64,000 bases of DNA from Paramagnetospirillum magnetotacticum MS-1 (GTDB taxonomy: Bacteria; Pseudomonadota; Alphaproteobacteria; Rhodospirillales; Magnetospirillaceae). Positions 24,887 to 33,379 of the stretch are shown here, one piece after another; the first letter of the stretch is position 1; each line of letters starts with the position of its first letter. The stretch spans positions 124,001 through 188,000 of the forward strand of contig NZ_JXSL01000020.1 in NCBI RefSeq assembly GCF_000829825.1, given 5' to 3'. Below the pieces are notes generated by a model. It did no database searches and was not told where the DNA came from. It saw only the letters and a list, made by a program, of their open reading frames with translations. A program made the position numbers and the translations under genes.

Positions 24887-25684
24887 GTGATCATTCGCTC
24901 CGCACTTCTGAATGTCATGATGGGGGCGGCCCGCAAGGCGTCGCGCAACCTTGTGCGTGATTACGGCGAGGTCGAACATCTGCAGGTGTCCAAGAAGGGC
25001 CCCGCCGATTTCGTCTCTTCGGCCGATCTCAAGACCGAGAAGGCCCTGCGGGCCGAGCTGAAGAAGGCCCGGCCCGGTTTCGGCTTCCTGCTGGAAGAAG
25101 GTGGCGAGATCGCGGGCGACGACACCAGCCATCGCTGGATCATCGACCCCATCGACGGCACCACCAACTTCCTGCACGGCATCCCCAATTTCTGCATCTC
25201 CATCGCGCTGGAGCGTGATGGCGAGCTGATCGCCGGTGTGGTCTACCAGCCGCTGGGCGACGAGATGTTCCATGCGGAAAAGGGCGCCGGAGCGTTCTTG
25301 AACGAGCGGCGTCTGCGCGTCTCGGCCCGGCGCAAGCTGGAAGACACCCTGATCGCCACCGGCATTCCCTTCATCGGGCGGCCGGGCCACGAGACCTTCT
25401 TGAAGGAATTGGCCGCCGTGATGCCCCAAGTGGCGGGCATCCGCCGTTTCGGCTCGGCGGCCCTCGATCTGGCTTATGTGGCGGCGGGGCGCTGCGACGG
25501 CTATTGGGAAACCGGGATCAAGCCGTGGGATATCGCCGCGGGCATCGTGCTGGTCAAGGAAGCGGGCGGCTATGTCACCGATTTCCAGGGCGGCTCCAAG
25601 ATGCTGGACAATGGCGAAATTCTGGCTGCCAATGACCATCTGCATCAGCCGTTGTTGAAACTGCTGCGGACGGCGCGGGGATAG
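24887..25684 (+). CDS. suhB: Inositol monophosphatase family protein (SuhB-like)
   Basis: The 265-residue protein has the Mg2+-dependent phosphatase motifs: FVSSADLKTE, LLEEGGE, IIDPIDGTTNFLHG and GYWETGIKPWDIAAG. It hydrolyses inositol 1-phosphate and related sugar phosphates; E. coli SuhB also acts with NusA in rRNA antitermination. The start is GTG 24887, three bases after the efp stop, so translation is probably coupled. Alphaproteobacterial genomes commonly pair efp with this gene. Confidence 0.92.
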   Translation: MIIRSALLNVMMGAARKASRNLVRDYGEVEHLQVSKKGPADFVSSADLKTEKALRAELKKARPGFGFLLEEGGEIAGDDTSHRWIIDPIDGTTNFLHGIPNFCISIALERDGELIAGVVYQPLGDEMFHAEKGAGAFLNERRLRVSARRKLEDTLIATGIPFIGRPGHETFLKELAAVMPQVAGIRRFGSAALDLAYVAAGRCDGYWETGIKPWDIAAGIVLVKEAGGYVTDFQGGSKMLDNGEILAANDHLHQPLLKLLRTARG

Positions 25685-25760
25685 GGTTGTGGCCGGACAT
25701 CCGTTCGGCTAGATTCTTGACCACAAGAATACCGAGGGAATTCAGCCGGGAGAGGGCGTG

Positions 25761-26966
25761 ATGAGCAGGGGGAGAAAGGTCGCGTTACTGGCGCTGGGAG
25801 CGCTCGTCGCCGTCGCGGCCCAGCCCGCATCCGCCCAGGTGGTGGTGGGGGAATATCGCTCCAGCGTCGACGTCAACTGGGACGTGTTGGACCGGCTTGG
25901 GCCGGAACCGACCCTGCCCGGCCTGATCACCCGCCCGCCCTCGGCCGCCACGCCCGCCGCCCCGCGTCCGGTGGCGCGGCCCGTAACGCCCAAATCCTCG
26001 GGTTTCAAGCCCTATGCCGAGGCGCCCGCGGCCCCCAAGGTCGCGGCCAAGCCCAGGCCGGAGAAGGTGGCCGCCGCTCCCAAGGTGGACATCCCCGCCG
26101 CCGAACCGCCCAAGGCCCCCGAGCCCGTCGCGGCTCCCGAGCCGGTCAAGGCTTCGGCCCCGGTCTCCAAGCCGTCCAAGCCTGATATCGCTGCCGAGGT
26201 TCCCGTTCCGGCCAAGGTCGAGCCTCCCAAGGCCCCCGCCAAGGCCAATGAAACCCCCAAGGCCCCCGAGCCGGTCAAGGTGGCCGAGCCGGTCAAAGCG
26301 CCAGAGCCGCCCAAGGTGGTCGAGCCGCCCAAGGTGGTCGAGCCGCCCAAGGTGGTCGAGGCGCCCAAGGCTCCCGAACCCGTCAAGATCCCCGAACCGC
26401 CCAAGGTGGTCGAGGCGCCCAAGGCCCCCGAACCGCCTTCCGCCGTTCAGTTCGTCAAGGCACCTCCGCCTGCCGCCCCGACTCCCGTGGCCCCGACTCC
26501 CGTGGCCCCGGCTCCCGTGGTCGCCGCTCCTCCGGTAGCTCCGCCTCTGCCGGTGGCGCCGCCGCCTGTGGTCGCGCCCGCACCGGCGCCCCAGATCGCC
26601 GCCGTGGCCCCGATTGCCCCCGCGCCCGCCCCGGTTGCCGCGCCCGTGCGCAAGGGCGACAATCTGACGGTGCCGTTTGCCACCGACAGCTCCCATCTGC
26701 CCGACACGGTGCGCATGGAACTGGACCGTCTGGCCCAGCGCATGGACAAGGACGAGAACCTGAATCTCCAGCTTCTGGCCTATGCCGCCGGTGACGAGGC
26801 CAATGCCAGCAAGGCGCGGCGCCTGTCGCTGTCGCGGGCGTTGGAAGTGCGCAAATACCTGATGGAGATGGGCGTCCGCTCCACCCGCATCGAGGTCCGC
26901 GCCCTTGGCAACAAGGTGGAAAGCGGCTCGCCCGATCGCGTCGACGCCATGTTGGTGGCGCGCTGA
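25761..26966 (+). CDS. OmpA-family protein with long Pro/Lys/Val-rich linker
   Basis: The 401-residue precursor has a signal peptide (cleavage near PASA-Q, residue 25). A low-complexity linker (about residues 70-295) is built of repeats such as PPKVVE, PKAPEP and later APTPV/APPPV units. A C-terminal OmpA-like peptidoglycan-binding domain follows (LTVPFATDSSHLP, ASKARRLSLSRALEVRKYL, VEVRALGNK-like end). The linker could span the periplasm much like TonB. A GGGAGAGGG site precedes ATG 25761. It is followed by MotA/ExbB-like and MotB-like genes, so the three may form one envelope system. The domain ends abruptly near the C-terminus. Confidence 0.82.
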   Translation: MSRGRKVALLALGALVAVAAQPASAQVVVGEYRSSVDVNWDVLDRLGPEPTLPGLITRPPSAATPAAPRPVARPVTPKSSGFKPYAEAPAAPKVAAKPRPEKVAAAPKVDIPAAEPPKAPEPVAAPEPVKASAPVSKPSKPDIAAEVPVPAKVEPPKAPAKANETPKAPEPVKVAEPVKAPEPPKVVEPPKVVEPPKVVEAPKAPEPVKIPEPPKVVEAPKAPEPPSAVQFVKAPPPAAPTPVAPTPVAPAPVVAAPPVAPPLPVAPPPVVAPAPAPQIAAVAPIAPAPAPVAAPVRKGDNLTVPFATDSSHLPDTVRMELDRLAQRMDKDENLNLQLLAYAAGDEANASKARRLSLSRALEVRKYLMEMGVRSTRIEVRALGNKVESGSPDRVDAMLVAR

Positions 26967-27061
26967 GGCTCTTGGGGCGCTCGCCCTATTTCGGACATGA
27001 TCGCGCGCCAGGATAAATGGTGCGCGCGTTTCGCCGCCCGCAGTGTGATCGAGTGCCGCCC

Positions 27062-28210
27062 ATGATCCGTCCCACCCGCTATCTCTTGCGCATGGCCGCC
27101 TTCCTGGTGCTGGTGGCTGCCCTGGCGGCGCTGCTGAATGAGGGGCTGGTGGCGGCCTTTTCCCACAATCCGGCTCTCAACGGATTGCTGCTGGGCGTCT
27201 TCGTGGCCGGGATCGTGCTCAATTTCCGCCAGGTGATGCTGCTGACCCCCGAAGTGGAGTGGCTGGACAACTGGCGCAAGGGCCAGCCGACCCTGTCCGG
27301 GCGCTTGCGCCTGCTGGCCCCCATGGCGGGCATGCTGGGCGAGCGCCAGGGACGGGTCAGCCTGTCGGCCATGGCGCTGCGCTCGGTGCTGGATTCCATC
27401 GCGGCCCGGTTGGAGGAACAGCGCGACCTGTCGCGCTATGTGGTGGGCCTGATGATCTTCCTGGGCCTGTTGGGCACCTTCTGGGGCCTGTCCCAGACCG
27501 TGGGCTCGGTGGGTGAGGTGATCGCCTCCCTGGCCATGGGGGGCGCCGATCCGGCCGCCGCCTTCGAAGGCCTCAAGGCTGGCATGGCAAAGCCCCTGGC
27601 CGGAATGGGCACCGCCTTTTCCACCTCGCTGTTCGGTCTGGCCGGTTCGCTGGCGCTGGGCTTTCTCGACCTCAATGCGGGCCAGGCGCAGAACGCCTTT
27701 TACAACGAGCTTGAGGAATGGCTGGCCGGGCAGACCCGGCTGGGCACCGGCGGGCCGCTGACCTCGGCCGAGGATGGCGGCGCGGGACAATCGGTGCCCG
27801 CCTATATCCAGGCCCTGCTGGAACAGACCGCCGACAGCCTGGACAATCTCCAGCGGGTCATTGCCAGGGGCGAGGATAACCGGGGCAGCGTCAATGCCTC
27901 GCTGACCCAGTTGACCGAGAAGCTGTCGACGCTCACCGACCACATGAAGGTGGAGCAATCCTTGCTGCTCAAACTGGGCGAGGGGCAGCTTGAAACCCGC
28001 GCCTTGATGGCCCGCATGGTGGAAGGCGGCACCGGCGGCGGCATGGACGACGCCAGCCGCAACCATCTGCGCAGCCTGGACGGCACCATGAAGCGTCTGG
28101 TGGACGAGACGGTGGCCAGCCGCGACCAACTGACGACGGAACTGCGCTCGGAAATCCGGCTGCTGGCGCGCACCATCGCCGCCATCGCCGAGGAACCACT
28201 GGAGCGCTGA
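27062..28210 (+). CDS. MotA/TolQ/ExbB-like proton channel protein
   Basis: The 382-residue membrane protein has transmembrane segments near residues 10-32 and 38-55, and a pair around residues 130-150 and 180-205 (VVGLMIFLGLLGTFWGLSQT; AFSTSLFGLAGSLALGFLDL), the MotA/ExbB channel helices. A long cytoplasmic helical tail follows, probably coiled coil. The next gene encodes a MotB-like partner four bases downstream. This pair is a distinct alphaproteobacterial family and is not clearly the flagellar motor itself. ATG 27062 is chosen by similarity of the MIRPTRYLLRM start; ATG 27017 is an alternative. Confidence 0.8.
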   Translation: MIRPTRYLLRMAAFLVLVAALAALLNEGLVAAFSHNPALNGLLLGVFVAGIVLNFRQVMLLTPEVEWLDNWRKGQPTLSGRLRLLAPMAGMLGERQGRVSLSAMALRSVLDSIAARLEEQRDLSRYVVGLMIFLGLLGTFWGLSQTVGSVGEVIASLAMGGADPAAAFEGLKAGMAKPLAGMGTAFSTSLFGLAGSLALGFLDLNAGQAQNAFYNELEEWLAGQTRLGTGGPLTSAEDGGAGQSVPAYIQALLEQTADSLDNLQRVIARGEDNRGSVNASLTQLTEKLSTLTDHMKVEQSLLLKLGEGQLETRALMARMVEGGTGGGMDDASRNHLRSLDGTMKRLVDETVASRDQLTTELRSEIRLLARTIAAIAEEPLER

Positions 28211-28213
28211 TCC

Positions 28214-29212
28214 ATGGCCCTGCGCCGCGCCCGCCGTTCCATCGATATCTGGCCCGGCTTCGTCGATGCCCTGGCTACCCTGATCATGGTGGTGGTTTTC
28301 CTGCTGATGATCTTCGTGCTGGCCCAGTTCTTTCTGGGCCAGGCCCTGTCGGGCCGCCAAAAGGCCCTGGACGATCTGGGCCGCGAGATGGCGGCGCTGG
28401 CCGAGAAGCTCAATCTTCAGACCAAGGCCAATGCCGCCCTGGAAGCCGAACTGATGAGCAGCCGGGCGGAAAAGGAAAAGATGGAGGCCTGGGCGGCGGG
28501 CGTACATCAGGACATGGCGGCGCTGCTGGCCTTGAAGGATGAGAAAGAGGCGGAACTGGCCGCCGAGAAGAAGATTTCCGACGAGGGCCGCGCGCAACTC
28601 GCTCTGCTTAACCAGCAGATTGCGGCCATGCGCGAGGAATTGGCCCGCGTCACCGCCGCTCTGGACGCCTCCGAGGCCCGCGATAAGGAACAGAAGGCCC
28701 AGATCGCCGATCTGGGCAAGCGCCTCAACGTCGCCCTGGCGGGCAAGGTGGAGGAGCTTCAGAAATACCGTTCTGAATTCTTCGGTCGCCTGCGCAAGGT
28801 GCTGGGCGACCATCCCGGCATCCGAATCGAGGGCGACCGCTTCATATTTCAGTCGGAATTGCTGTTCGCCACCGGCTCGGCCGATCTGGGGCCGGAGGGC
28901 GTCGAGCAGGTGGGCCGTCTGGCCGCCACGCTCAAGGATATCGCCAAGACCATGCCCAAGGGCGTCAACTGGGTGCTGCGCATCGACGGCCATACCGACC
29001 GGCGGCCCATGGTTTCAGGCCGCTATCCCTCGAACTGGGAGCTTTCCACGGCGCGCGCCATTACCGTGCTGCGCACCCTGGCCGCCAACGGGGTGCCAAA
29101 GGACCGGCTGGCGGCGGCGGGCTTCGGCGAGTTCCAGCCGGTGGACCCGGCCGACAATGAGGCCGCCTACGCCAAGAACCGCCGCATCGAGATCAGGTTC
29201 GATCAGCGGTAG
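28214..29212 (+). CDS. MotB-like OmpA-domain protein, partner of the MotA/ExbB-like channel
   Basis: The 332-residue protein has one N-terminal membrane helix (about residues 17-42) preceded by WPGFVDAL, where D18 is in the position of the proton-binding aspartate of MotB. A long coiled coil follows (about 45-185, very rich in Ala, Glu, Lys). The C-terminal OmpA/MotB peptidoglycan-binding domain has LLFATGSADLGPEG, RIDGHTDRRP, NWELSTARAITVLR and KNRRIEIRF. It would anchor the channel to the cell wall. It starts four bases after the MotA/ExbB-like gene. The coiled coil is longer than in flagellar MotB. Confidence 0.85.
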   Translation: MALRRARRSIDIWPGFVDALATLIMVVVFLLMIFVLAQFFLGQALSGRQKALDDLGREMAALAEKLNLQTKANAALEAELMSSRAEKEKMEAWAAGVHQDMAALLALKDEKEAELAAEKKISDEGRAQLALLNQQIAAMREELARVTAALDASEARDKEQKAQIADLGKRLNVALAGKVEELQKYRSEFFGRLRKVLGDHPGIRIEGDRFIFQSELLFATGSADLGPEGVEQVGRLAATLKDIAKTMPKGVNWVLRIDGHTDRRPMVSGRYPSNWELSTARAITVLRTLAANGVPKDRLAAAGFGEFQPVDPADNEAAYAKNRRIEIRFDQR

Positions 29213-29222
29213 GGGGGGCGTC

Positions 29223-29525
29223 GTGGGCGAGATGACCTTCGAGTTCGAGGCCCAATTGTGGCTCTATCCCGGTGATGCGGCTTGGCACTTCATCACACTT
29301 CCCCGCGAAATCGCCGAGGAAATCCGGTTCTTCTGTCCGCGGCGCGGTGCGGGGTGGGGCTCGGTCCGGGTGGAGGCGTGCATCGGCGCCAGCCGATGGA
29401 GGACGTCGGTCTTTCCCGATAAGCAAAGCGCAAGCTTCGTGCTTCCGGTGAAGGCCGAGATTCGCAAGCGGGAGAAACTGGCCGCCGGGCAGACCTGCCG
29501 CCTGTCCATTTTCTTCGAGGCCTAG
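29223..29525 (+). CDS. DUF1905 domain protein
   Basis: The protein has about 100 residues. It matches the small beta-barrel DUF1905 pattern: FEFEAQLWLYPGDAAWHFI, LPREIAEEIR, WGSVRVEACIGASRWRTSVF and VKAEIRKREKLAAGQTCRL. Function is unknown. The start is GTG 29223 behind a G-rich site next to the stop of the MotB-like gene; ATG 29232 is equally possible. It converges on the gene at 29527 with one base between the stop codons. Confidence 0.7.
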   Translation: MGEMTFEFEAQLWLYPGDAAWHFITLPREIAEEIRFFCPRRGAGWGSVRVEACIGASRWRTSVFPDKQSASFVLPVKAEIRKREKLAAGQTCRLSIFFEA

Positions 29526-29526
29526 C

Positions 29527-30261
29527 TCAATCCTCTTCCACCGTGAAGGCGTCCATGATGTCTTCGAAGCCGCCGTCGATATTGTCAGGCGCGATCTGGG
29601 CGAAGAGATCCAGGATGATCACCGCGTTGAGCAGGGCGTCGCGGCTGACCGAGTTGCGCATGCGCTCGGCCAGATGGGAATTCATCACCGATAGATTCTG
29701 ATAATGCTCTTTCAGCCCGTCCAAGGTGACCGGCGTTTCCGCCCCGGTCATGCGCTGCTGCACGATGGCCGAGAGCAGCCAGGACGAGAACGACCGGAAC
29801 AGGGTCTCCTGCTCGTCGGCGAAGGGCAGGTGGAAGCGGGCCATGGGCCGCAAGAAACGGGTCAAGGGGCAGCCCGACGTGGCGCAGACCAGACCGATCA
29901 GCGAGCCCAGGCCCGATTGCATGGTGGTCTTGGCGACGATGGTGCGGTTGTCCGTATCCACCTCGACCACCGCCTTGGCATGGGAGACGGAATCCTTGAA
30001 GTGGGGCAGGAACATGGCGATGCCGAGCGCGGCCGGGCAATAGGCGCAATCATCGGACAGGGTGCAGTTGGGGCATTGGCGATGGCTGAGCTTGGCCCAT
30101 TCGGGCTTGGGCGCTTCGGGCGGAATATCGAGCCGGAAGGTCTTGCGGTCGAAATGCAGGTCGATGGCCAGGGGCGCCTGAGCCCCGGAGAAGAAGCGGT
30201 AGGCGATCTTCTTCAGGTTCTGCTTCGATGCTTGATCCATCGTGCAATCCAAGGGGGCCAT
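29527..30261 (-). CDS. Conserved hypothetical protein with a CxxC-x5-CxxC cluster
   Basis: I do not recognise this 244-residue family. It has no signal peptide or membrane segment. A cysteine cluster CPNCTLSDDCAYC (about residues 62-74) followed by a further pair of cysteines (CATSGC, about 126-131) suggests bound zinc or an iron-sulfur cluster. The middle (TMQSGLGSLIGLVCATSGCP) and the acidic C-terminus (FEDIMDAFTVEED) are distinctive. ATG 30261 has a GGAGA site. A 260-base AT-rich region upstream (30262-30521) probably holds its promoter; I saw no other feature in it. Confidence 0.6.
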   Translation of the reverse strand: MAPLDCTMDQASKQNLKKIAYRFFSGAQAPLAIDLHFDRKTFRLDIPPEAPKPEWAKLSHRQCPNCTLSDDCAYCPAALGIAMFLPHFKDSVSHAKAVVEVDTDNRTIVAKTTMQSGLGSLIGLVCATSGCPLTRFLRPMARFHLPFADEQETLFRSFSSWLLSAIVQQRMTGAETPVTLDGLKEHYQNLSVMNSHLAERMRNSVSRDALLNAVIILDLFAQIAPDNIDGGFEDIMDAFTVEED

Positions 30262-30521
30262 GGCCGTCTCCAATCGCAAGTGAACCCTGGTGCGATGGAG
30301 GTGATTCTAGGCTGGGGATCGGGCGCTAAACAATCAGGCGCCCCCCTTAGTCCCAATGGGATATCTCCAAGGCAAAGGTATCCGATTGACGGATCAAAAG
30401 ATATAAGGAAAAAGAATCAATAATAATAGCGCATTGAAATTCAATAAATATAAGGCTGCTCTTATTTGCGGGCGGCGGTTCCGTGAATGATTTATGTCGA
30501 TTTTGACGAAATCTGGAAATT

Positions 30522-31565
30522 CTAGCCGGTTGGTGTCGGACCGTTGACAAGTGCGCCGATCAGCATCACCAAACCCAGGATCGTGATGGAGAGCGAGCCC
30601 GCCAAGGCCATGCCGGTGCGCAGGCGTCCGGCCAGACTGGAATTGCCCATTCCCTTTTCCACCAGCCGGTTGAGGCCCAGGGCCCCGAGGCCGATACCCG
30701 CCACCGTCACCGCCACGCCGATCCCCATGGCCAAGGTGGCCAGAACGCCGATCAGGATCATGCCATTGGCGAAGCAGAACAGCAGCACCAGGATGGCGCC
30801 CGAGCAGGGGCGGAAACCCACGGCGGCGGCCATGGTGAACAGGGCGTTGCGTTCGGTCTTTTCATGGGCGTGATGATGATCATGGTGGTCGTGATGGCCG
30901 CAGCACTCGCCCTCATGATGGTGGTGTCCGTGATCGTGGCCGCAGCCCCTGCCGGTCAGCGTCCTCCAGGTCATCAGCGCGCCGATGACGGCAATCATGG
31001 CGAATGAGCCCAGTTCCAGCCAGGCGGCGCCCGCGGTGATGTCGCGCGGTGCCAGACTGAGGAGGCCAGCCAGCAGCCCAACCGCGGCGATGGCCGAGCC
31101 CGCCTGGACCATGGCTGCGATCAGACTGGCGGCCAGACCGTGGGTGATGCGGGCGCGGCGCGTGGCGAACCATCCGCCGATCACCACCTTGCCATGGCCC
31201 GGCCCCACGGCATGAAACACGCCATAGAGGAAGGCGGCCAGGATGATGGCGGCGGCGGGCTCCCACGAGCCGGTCTCTTTCATCACCGCCAATTGTTCGC
31301 GCAACTGCCCGGTCAGCTGCCTTTGCAGGGCGAAGCCCCAGGCGGCGATGCTGCGCAACGGCTCGGGCAGATCGGTGCCGGGGGTGGGGCTTCCTCCGCC
31401 TGGAACCAGGGCGGCCCAGGCCGATCCGGGCAGCATCAGCCACAATGCCGTCATCCCGGCCTTGAGCCAGGATCCAGGAGCCGCTCCCCCCGGATTTTGG
31501 CCCTCCTGGCCCCCGGATCTCGCGATGCTCGTCCTGGGTGACGAATTCATGAGGGTCACTCGCAT
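30522..31565 (-). CDS. NicO/RcnA-type nickel/cobalt exporter
   Basis: This membrane protein has the NicO transporter signature FHAVGPGHGKVVIGGWF, a His-rich cytoplasmic loop (HDHGHHHHEGECCGHHDHHD region, metal binding), GFRPCSGAILVLLF, and six or seven predicted membrane helices. It moves Ni2+ or Co2+, usually outward. The start is uncertain. ATG 31565 lies six bases after the upstream stop, but residues from there to about 37 are encoded by a dispersed repeat. ATG 31454 at the inner end of the repeat gives a 310-residue protein starting with a signal-like MTALWLMLPGSAWA. It forms an operon with metC and a DUF1007 gene. Confidence 0.85.
   Translation of the reverse strand: MRVTLMNSSPRTSIARSGGQEGQNPGGAAPGSWLKAGMTALWLMLPGSAWAALVPGGGSPTPGTDLPEPLRSIAAWGFALQRQLTGQLREQLAVMKETGSWEPAAAIILAAFLYGVFHAVGPGHGKVVIGGWFATRRARITHGLAASLIAAMVQAGSAIAAVGLLAGLLSLAPRDITAGAAWLELGSFAMIAVIGALMTWRTLTGRGCGHDHGHHHHEGECCGHHDHHDHHHAHEKTERNALFTMAAAVGFRPCSGAILVLLFCFANGMILIGVLATLAMGIGVAVTVAGIGLGALGLNRLVEKGMGNSSLAGRLRTGMALAGSLSITILGLVMLIGALVNGPTPTG
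31449..31543. repeat. Dispersed inverted repeat, CGTCRTCCCGG family, copy 2 (inside a coding region)
   Basis: About 95 bases bounded by CGTCATCCCGGCC and GGGTGACG. It shares its arms with copies at 8331 and 50798. It overlaps the 5' end of the nickel exporter gene, keeps the reading frame open, and its terminal GGGATGACG (minus strand) carries a candidate start codon at 31454. Confidence 0.7.
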
Positions 31566-31570
31566 AGGCC

Positions 31571-32149
31571 CTACTCGCATGTGATGGTGGCCCGTTTGGG
31601 CGTCACCGCGCCCCCGAAGATGGTGTTGCCGGTATCGGGCGCGATACTCGCCTTGCACCCGGCCGAGCCCTCGCCATTGAGGGTGACGGCGTTGCCGGTG
31701 GGAAAGTCCATGTCGATATAGAAGGTCTCTTCATAGGTGGTGAAGCTGAACGCTTCCTTGCGCGGGTCCACCGGACGGGGCAGGGGCAGGCGGAAAGCGT
31801 ACATCAGCGTGTCCTTGACGGCGATCACCTTGAAGTCGGTGGCGTCCTTCCAAACGACAGGCTCCGCCCCTATACGGGCGTAGGTGAAATGAGCCTGCTC
31901 CTTGGTGTCGCGGAAGGCTTCGCGCTCCAGATCCTTCATCTCGTCGGGATCCAGGCGATGGTTCTTGTTCTTGTCGAAATCGTTGAGCAGCGAAGCGCTG
32001 AAGACGGGATCGAACTTCCAGCCCATGAACAGGCTGACGATCTTGCCGTCCTTGAACTCCACCAGCGCATGGACATCCACCAGCACATGGGGATGGGCCA
32101 GGGCCGGGATGGGCAGGATCAGGAAAAGGGCGGTCAGGAACCGGCGCAT
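31571..32149 (-). CDS. DUF1007 family periplasmic protein associated with NicO transporter
   Basis: The 192-residue precursor has a signal peptide (MRRFLTALFLILPIPALAHP) and starts its mature part HPHVLVDVHALVEF, characteristic of DUF1007. An EF-hand-like loop DFDKNKNHRLDPDEM lies near residues 58-71. DUF1007 proteins are nearly always encoded next to NicO nickel/cobalt transporters and may deliver or bind the metal. The start ATG 32149 overlaps the end of metC by 16 bases, and the exporter gene follows, so the three are one operon. Confidence 0.85.
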   Translation of the reverse strand: MRRFLTALFLILPIPALAHPHVLVDVHALVEFKDGKIVSLFMGWKFDPVFSASLLNDFDKNKNHRLDPDEMKDLEREAFRDTKEQAHFTYARIGAEPVVWKDATDFKVIAVKDTLMYAFRLPLPRPVDPRKEAFSFTTYEETFYIDMDFPTGNAVTLNGEGSAGCKASIAPDTGNTIFGGAVTPKRATITCE

Positions 32150-33306
32150 GCCAGCCGCCCGAAGCCGCGCTCCAGATCCTCCATCAGGTCGTCGGCATCC
32201 TCGAGACCCGCATGGAACCGGAGCGAGGGCCCTTTGGGCGCCCAGGAGGTAGCGGTGCGGATGATGGAATGGCCCGAAGTAGGGATCACCAGGCTCTCGA
32301 AGCCACCCCAGGAAAAGCCCAGCTTGAAATGGGAATAGCCGTCCAGCATGGCATCCACCGCCGCCTTGGACGCGGGTTTGAGGATCACCCCGAACAGGCC
32401 GCAGCCGCCTGTGAAGTCCCGCTTCCACAGGGCATGGCCGGGATCGGAGGCCAGCGGCGGATACAGAATGCTCTCAACCTCGGGCCGGGTCTCCAGCCAT
32501 TGGGTCAGGCGCAGCGCCGTCTCGGCATGCTGGCGCAGGCGGACGGCCAGGGTGCGCAGGCCGCGCAGGCCCAGATACATCTCCTCCGTCCCCGGCGAGG
32601 CGCCGAAGGCGGCCAGGGAGGTCTTGACCTTGAGCCACAGTTCCGGCGTGGCGGCGGTGATGGTGCCCAACATGGCGTCGGCATGGCCGACGATATACTT
32701 GGTGGCGGCCTGAATGGAGACGTCCACGCCCTTGGTGAAGGGCTGGAAATGCAGCACGCCCCAGGTGTTGTCCATCATGACGATGGCGCCAGCCGCGTGG
32801 GCGGCCTCGGCGATGGCCGGGATGTCCTGGACCTCGAAGGTCAGCGAGCCGGGGCTTTCGGTGAACACCACCTTGGTGTTGGGCCGCATCAGCGCCTTGA
32901 TTCCGGCGCCTGCCAGCGGGTCATAATAGGTAATCTCGATGCCCAGACCGCTGAGGACCGTGTCGCAGAACTTCCGCGTGGGGAAATAGGCGGTATCGAC
33001 CATCAGCAGATGGTCGCCCGCCTTGAGGAAGGCCAGCAGCGCGCCGGTGATGGCGGCCAGTCCCGACGAGGTGGCGACGGTGCGGTGCCCGCCTTCCAAC
33101 TCGGCCACCGCCTCTTCCAGGGCGAAGGTGGTCGGCGTGCCAAAGCGGCCGTAGCGCACGCCCTCGAACGGATTTCGGCCGCTTTTCTCCATGGCCTCCA
33201 CCGATGGGTGGAGAATGGTCGAGGCATGGTAGACCGGCGGATTGACCGCGCCGTGGAACTGTTCCGGCTTGCGACCGGCATGGAGGATGCGGGTGGATTT
33301 CTTCAT
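32134..33306 (-). CDS. metC: Cystathionine beta-lyase (Cys/Met metabolism PLP enzyme)
   Basis: The 390-residue protein has the family motifs YGRFGTPTTFALEEAVAELE, ATSSGLAAI, VMMDNTW and the PLP lysine K203 in QAATKYIVGHADAMLG, and it ends near GFESLVIPTSG. It cleaves cystathionine to homocysteine, pyruvate and ammonia in methionine synthesis. The GGFESL/SHFKLGFSWGG signature favours MetC over cystathionine gamma-synthase. Its end overlaps the DUF1007 gene, linking sulfur amino acid and nickel genes in one transcript for no obvious reason. Confidence 0.9.
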   Translation of the reverse strand: MKKSTRILHAGRKPEQFHGAVNPPVYHASTILHPSVEAMEKSGRNPFEGVRYGRFGTPTTFALEEAVAELEGGHRTVATSSGLAAITGALLAFLKAGDHLLMVDTAYFPTRKFCDTVLSGLGIEITYYDPLAGAGIKALMRPNTKVVFTESPGSLTFEVQDIPAIAEAAHAAGAIVMMDNTWGVLHFQPFTKGVDVSIQAATKYIVGHADAMLGTITAATPELWLKVKTSLAAFGASPGTEEMYLGLRGLRTLAVRLRQHAETALRLTQWLETRPEVESILYPPLASDPGHALWKRDFTGGCGLFGVILKPASKAAVDAMLDGYSHFKLGFSWGGFESLVIPTSGHSIIRTATSWAPKGPSLRFHAGLEDADDLMEDLERGFGRLACAGS

Positions 33307-33379
33307 GGCGCCCTGGACAGCAGTTTCAGGCCGGGCATGGTGCCCCGGCCAGGGCCGTTACGCCAAGGACTTTTGCGCG

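Noticed and set aside
26780-28993. 737-codon open frame on the minus strand
   Set aside because: It is antisense to the OmpA-like, MotA-like and MotB-like genes and has no recognisable domain.
30364-30400. TTGACGGATCAA as an FNR box
   Set aside because: The half-sites are separated by four bases instead of six, so it does not fit the FNR consensus.
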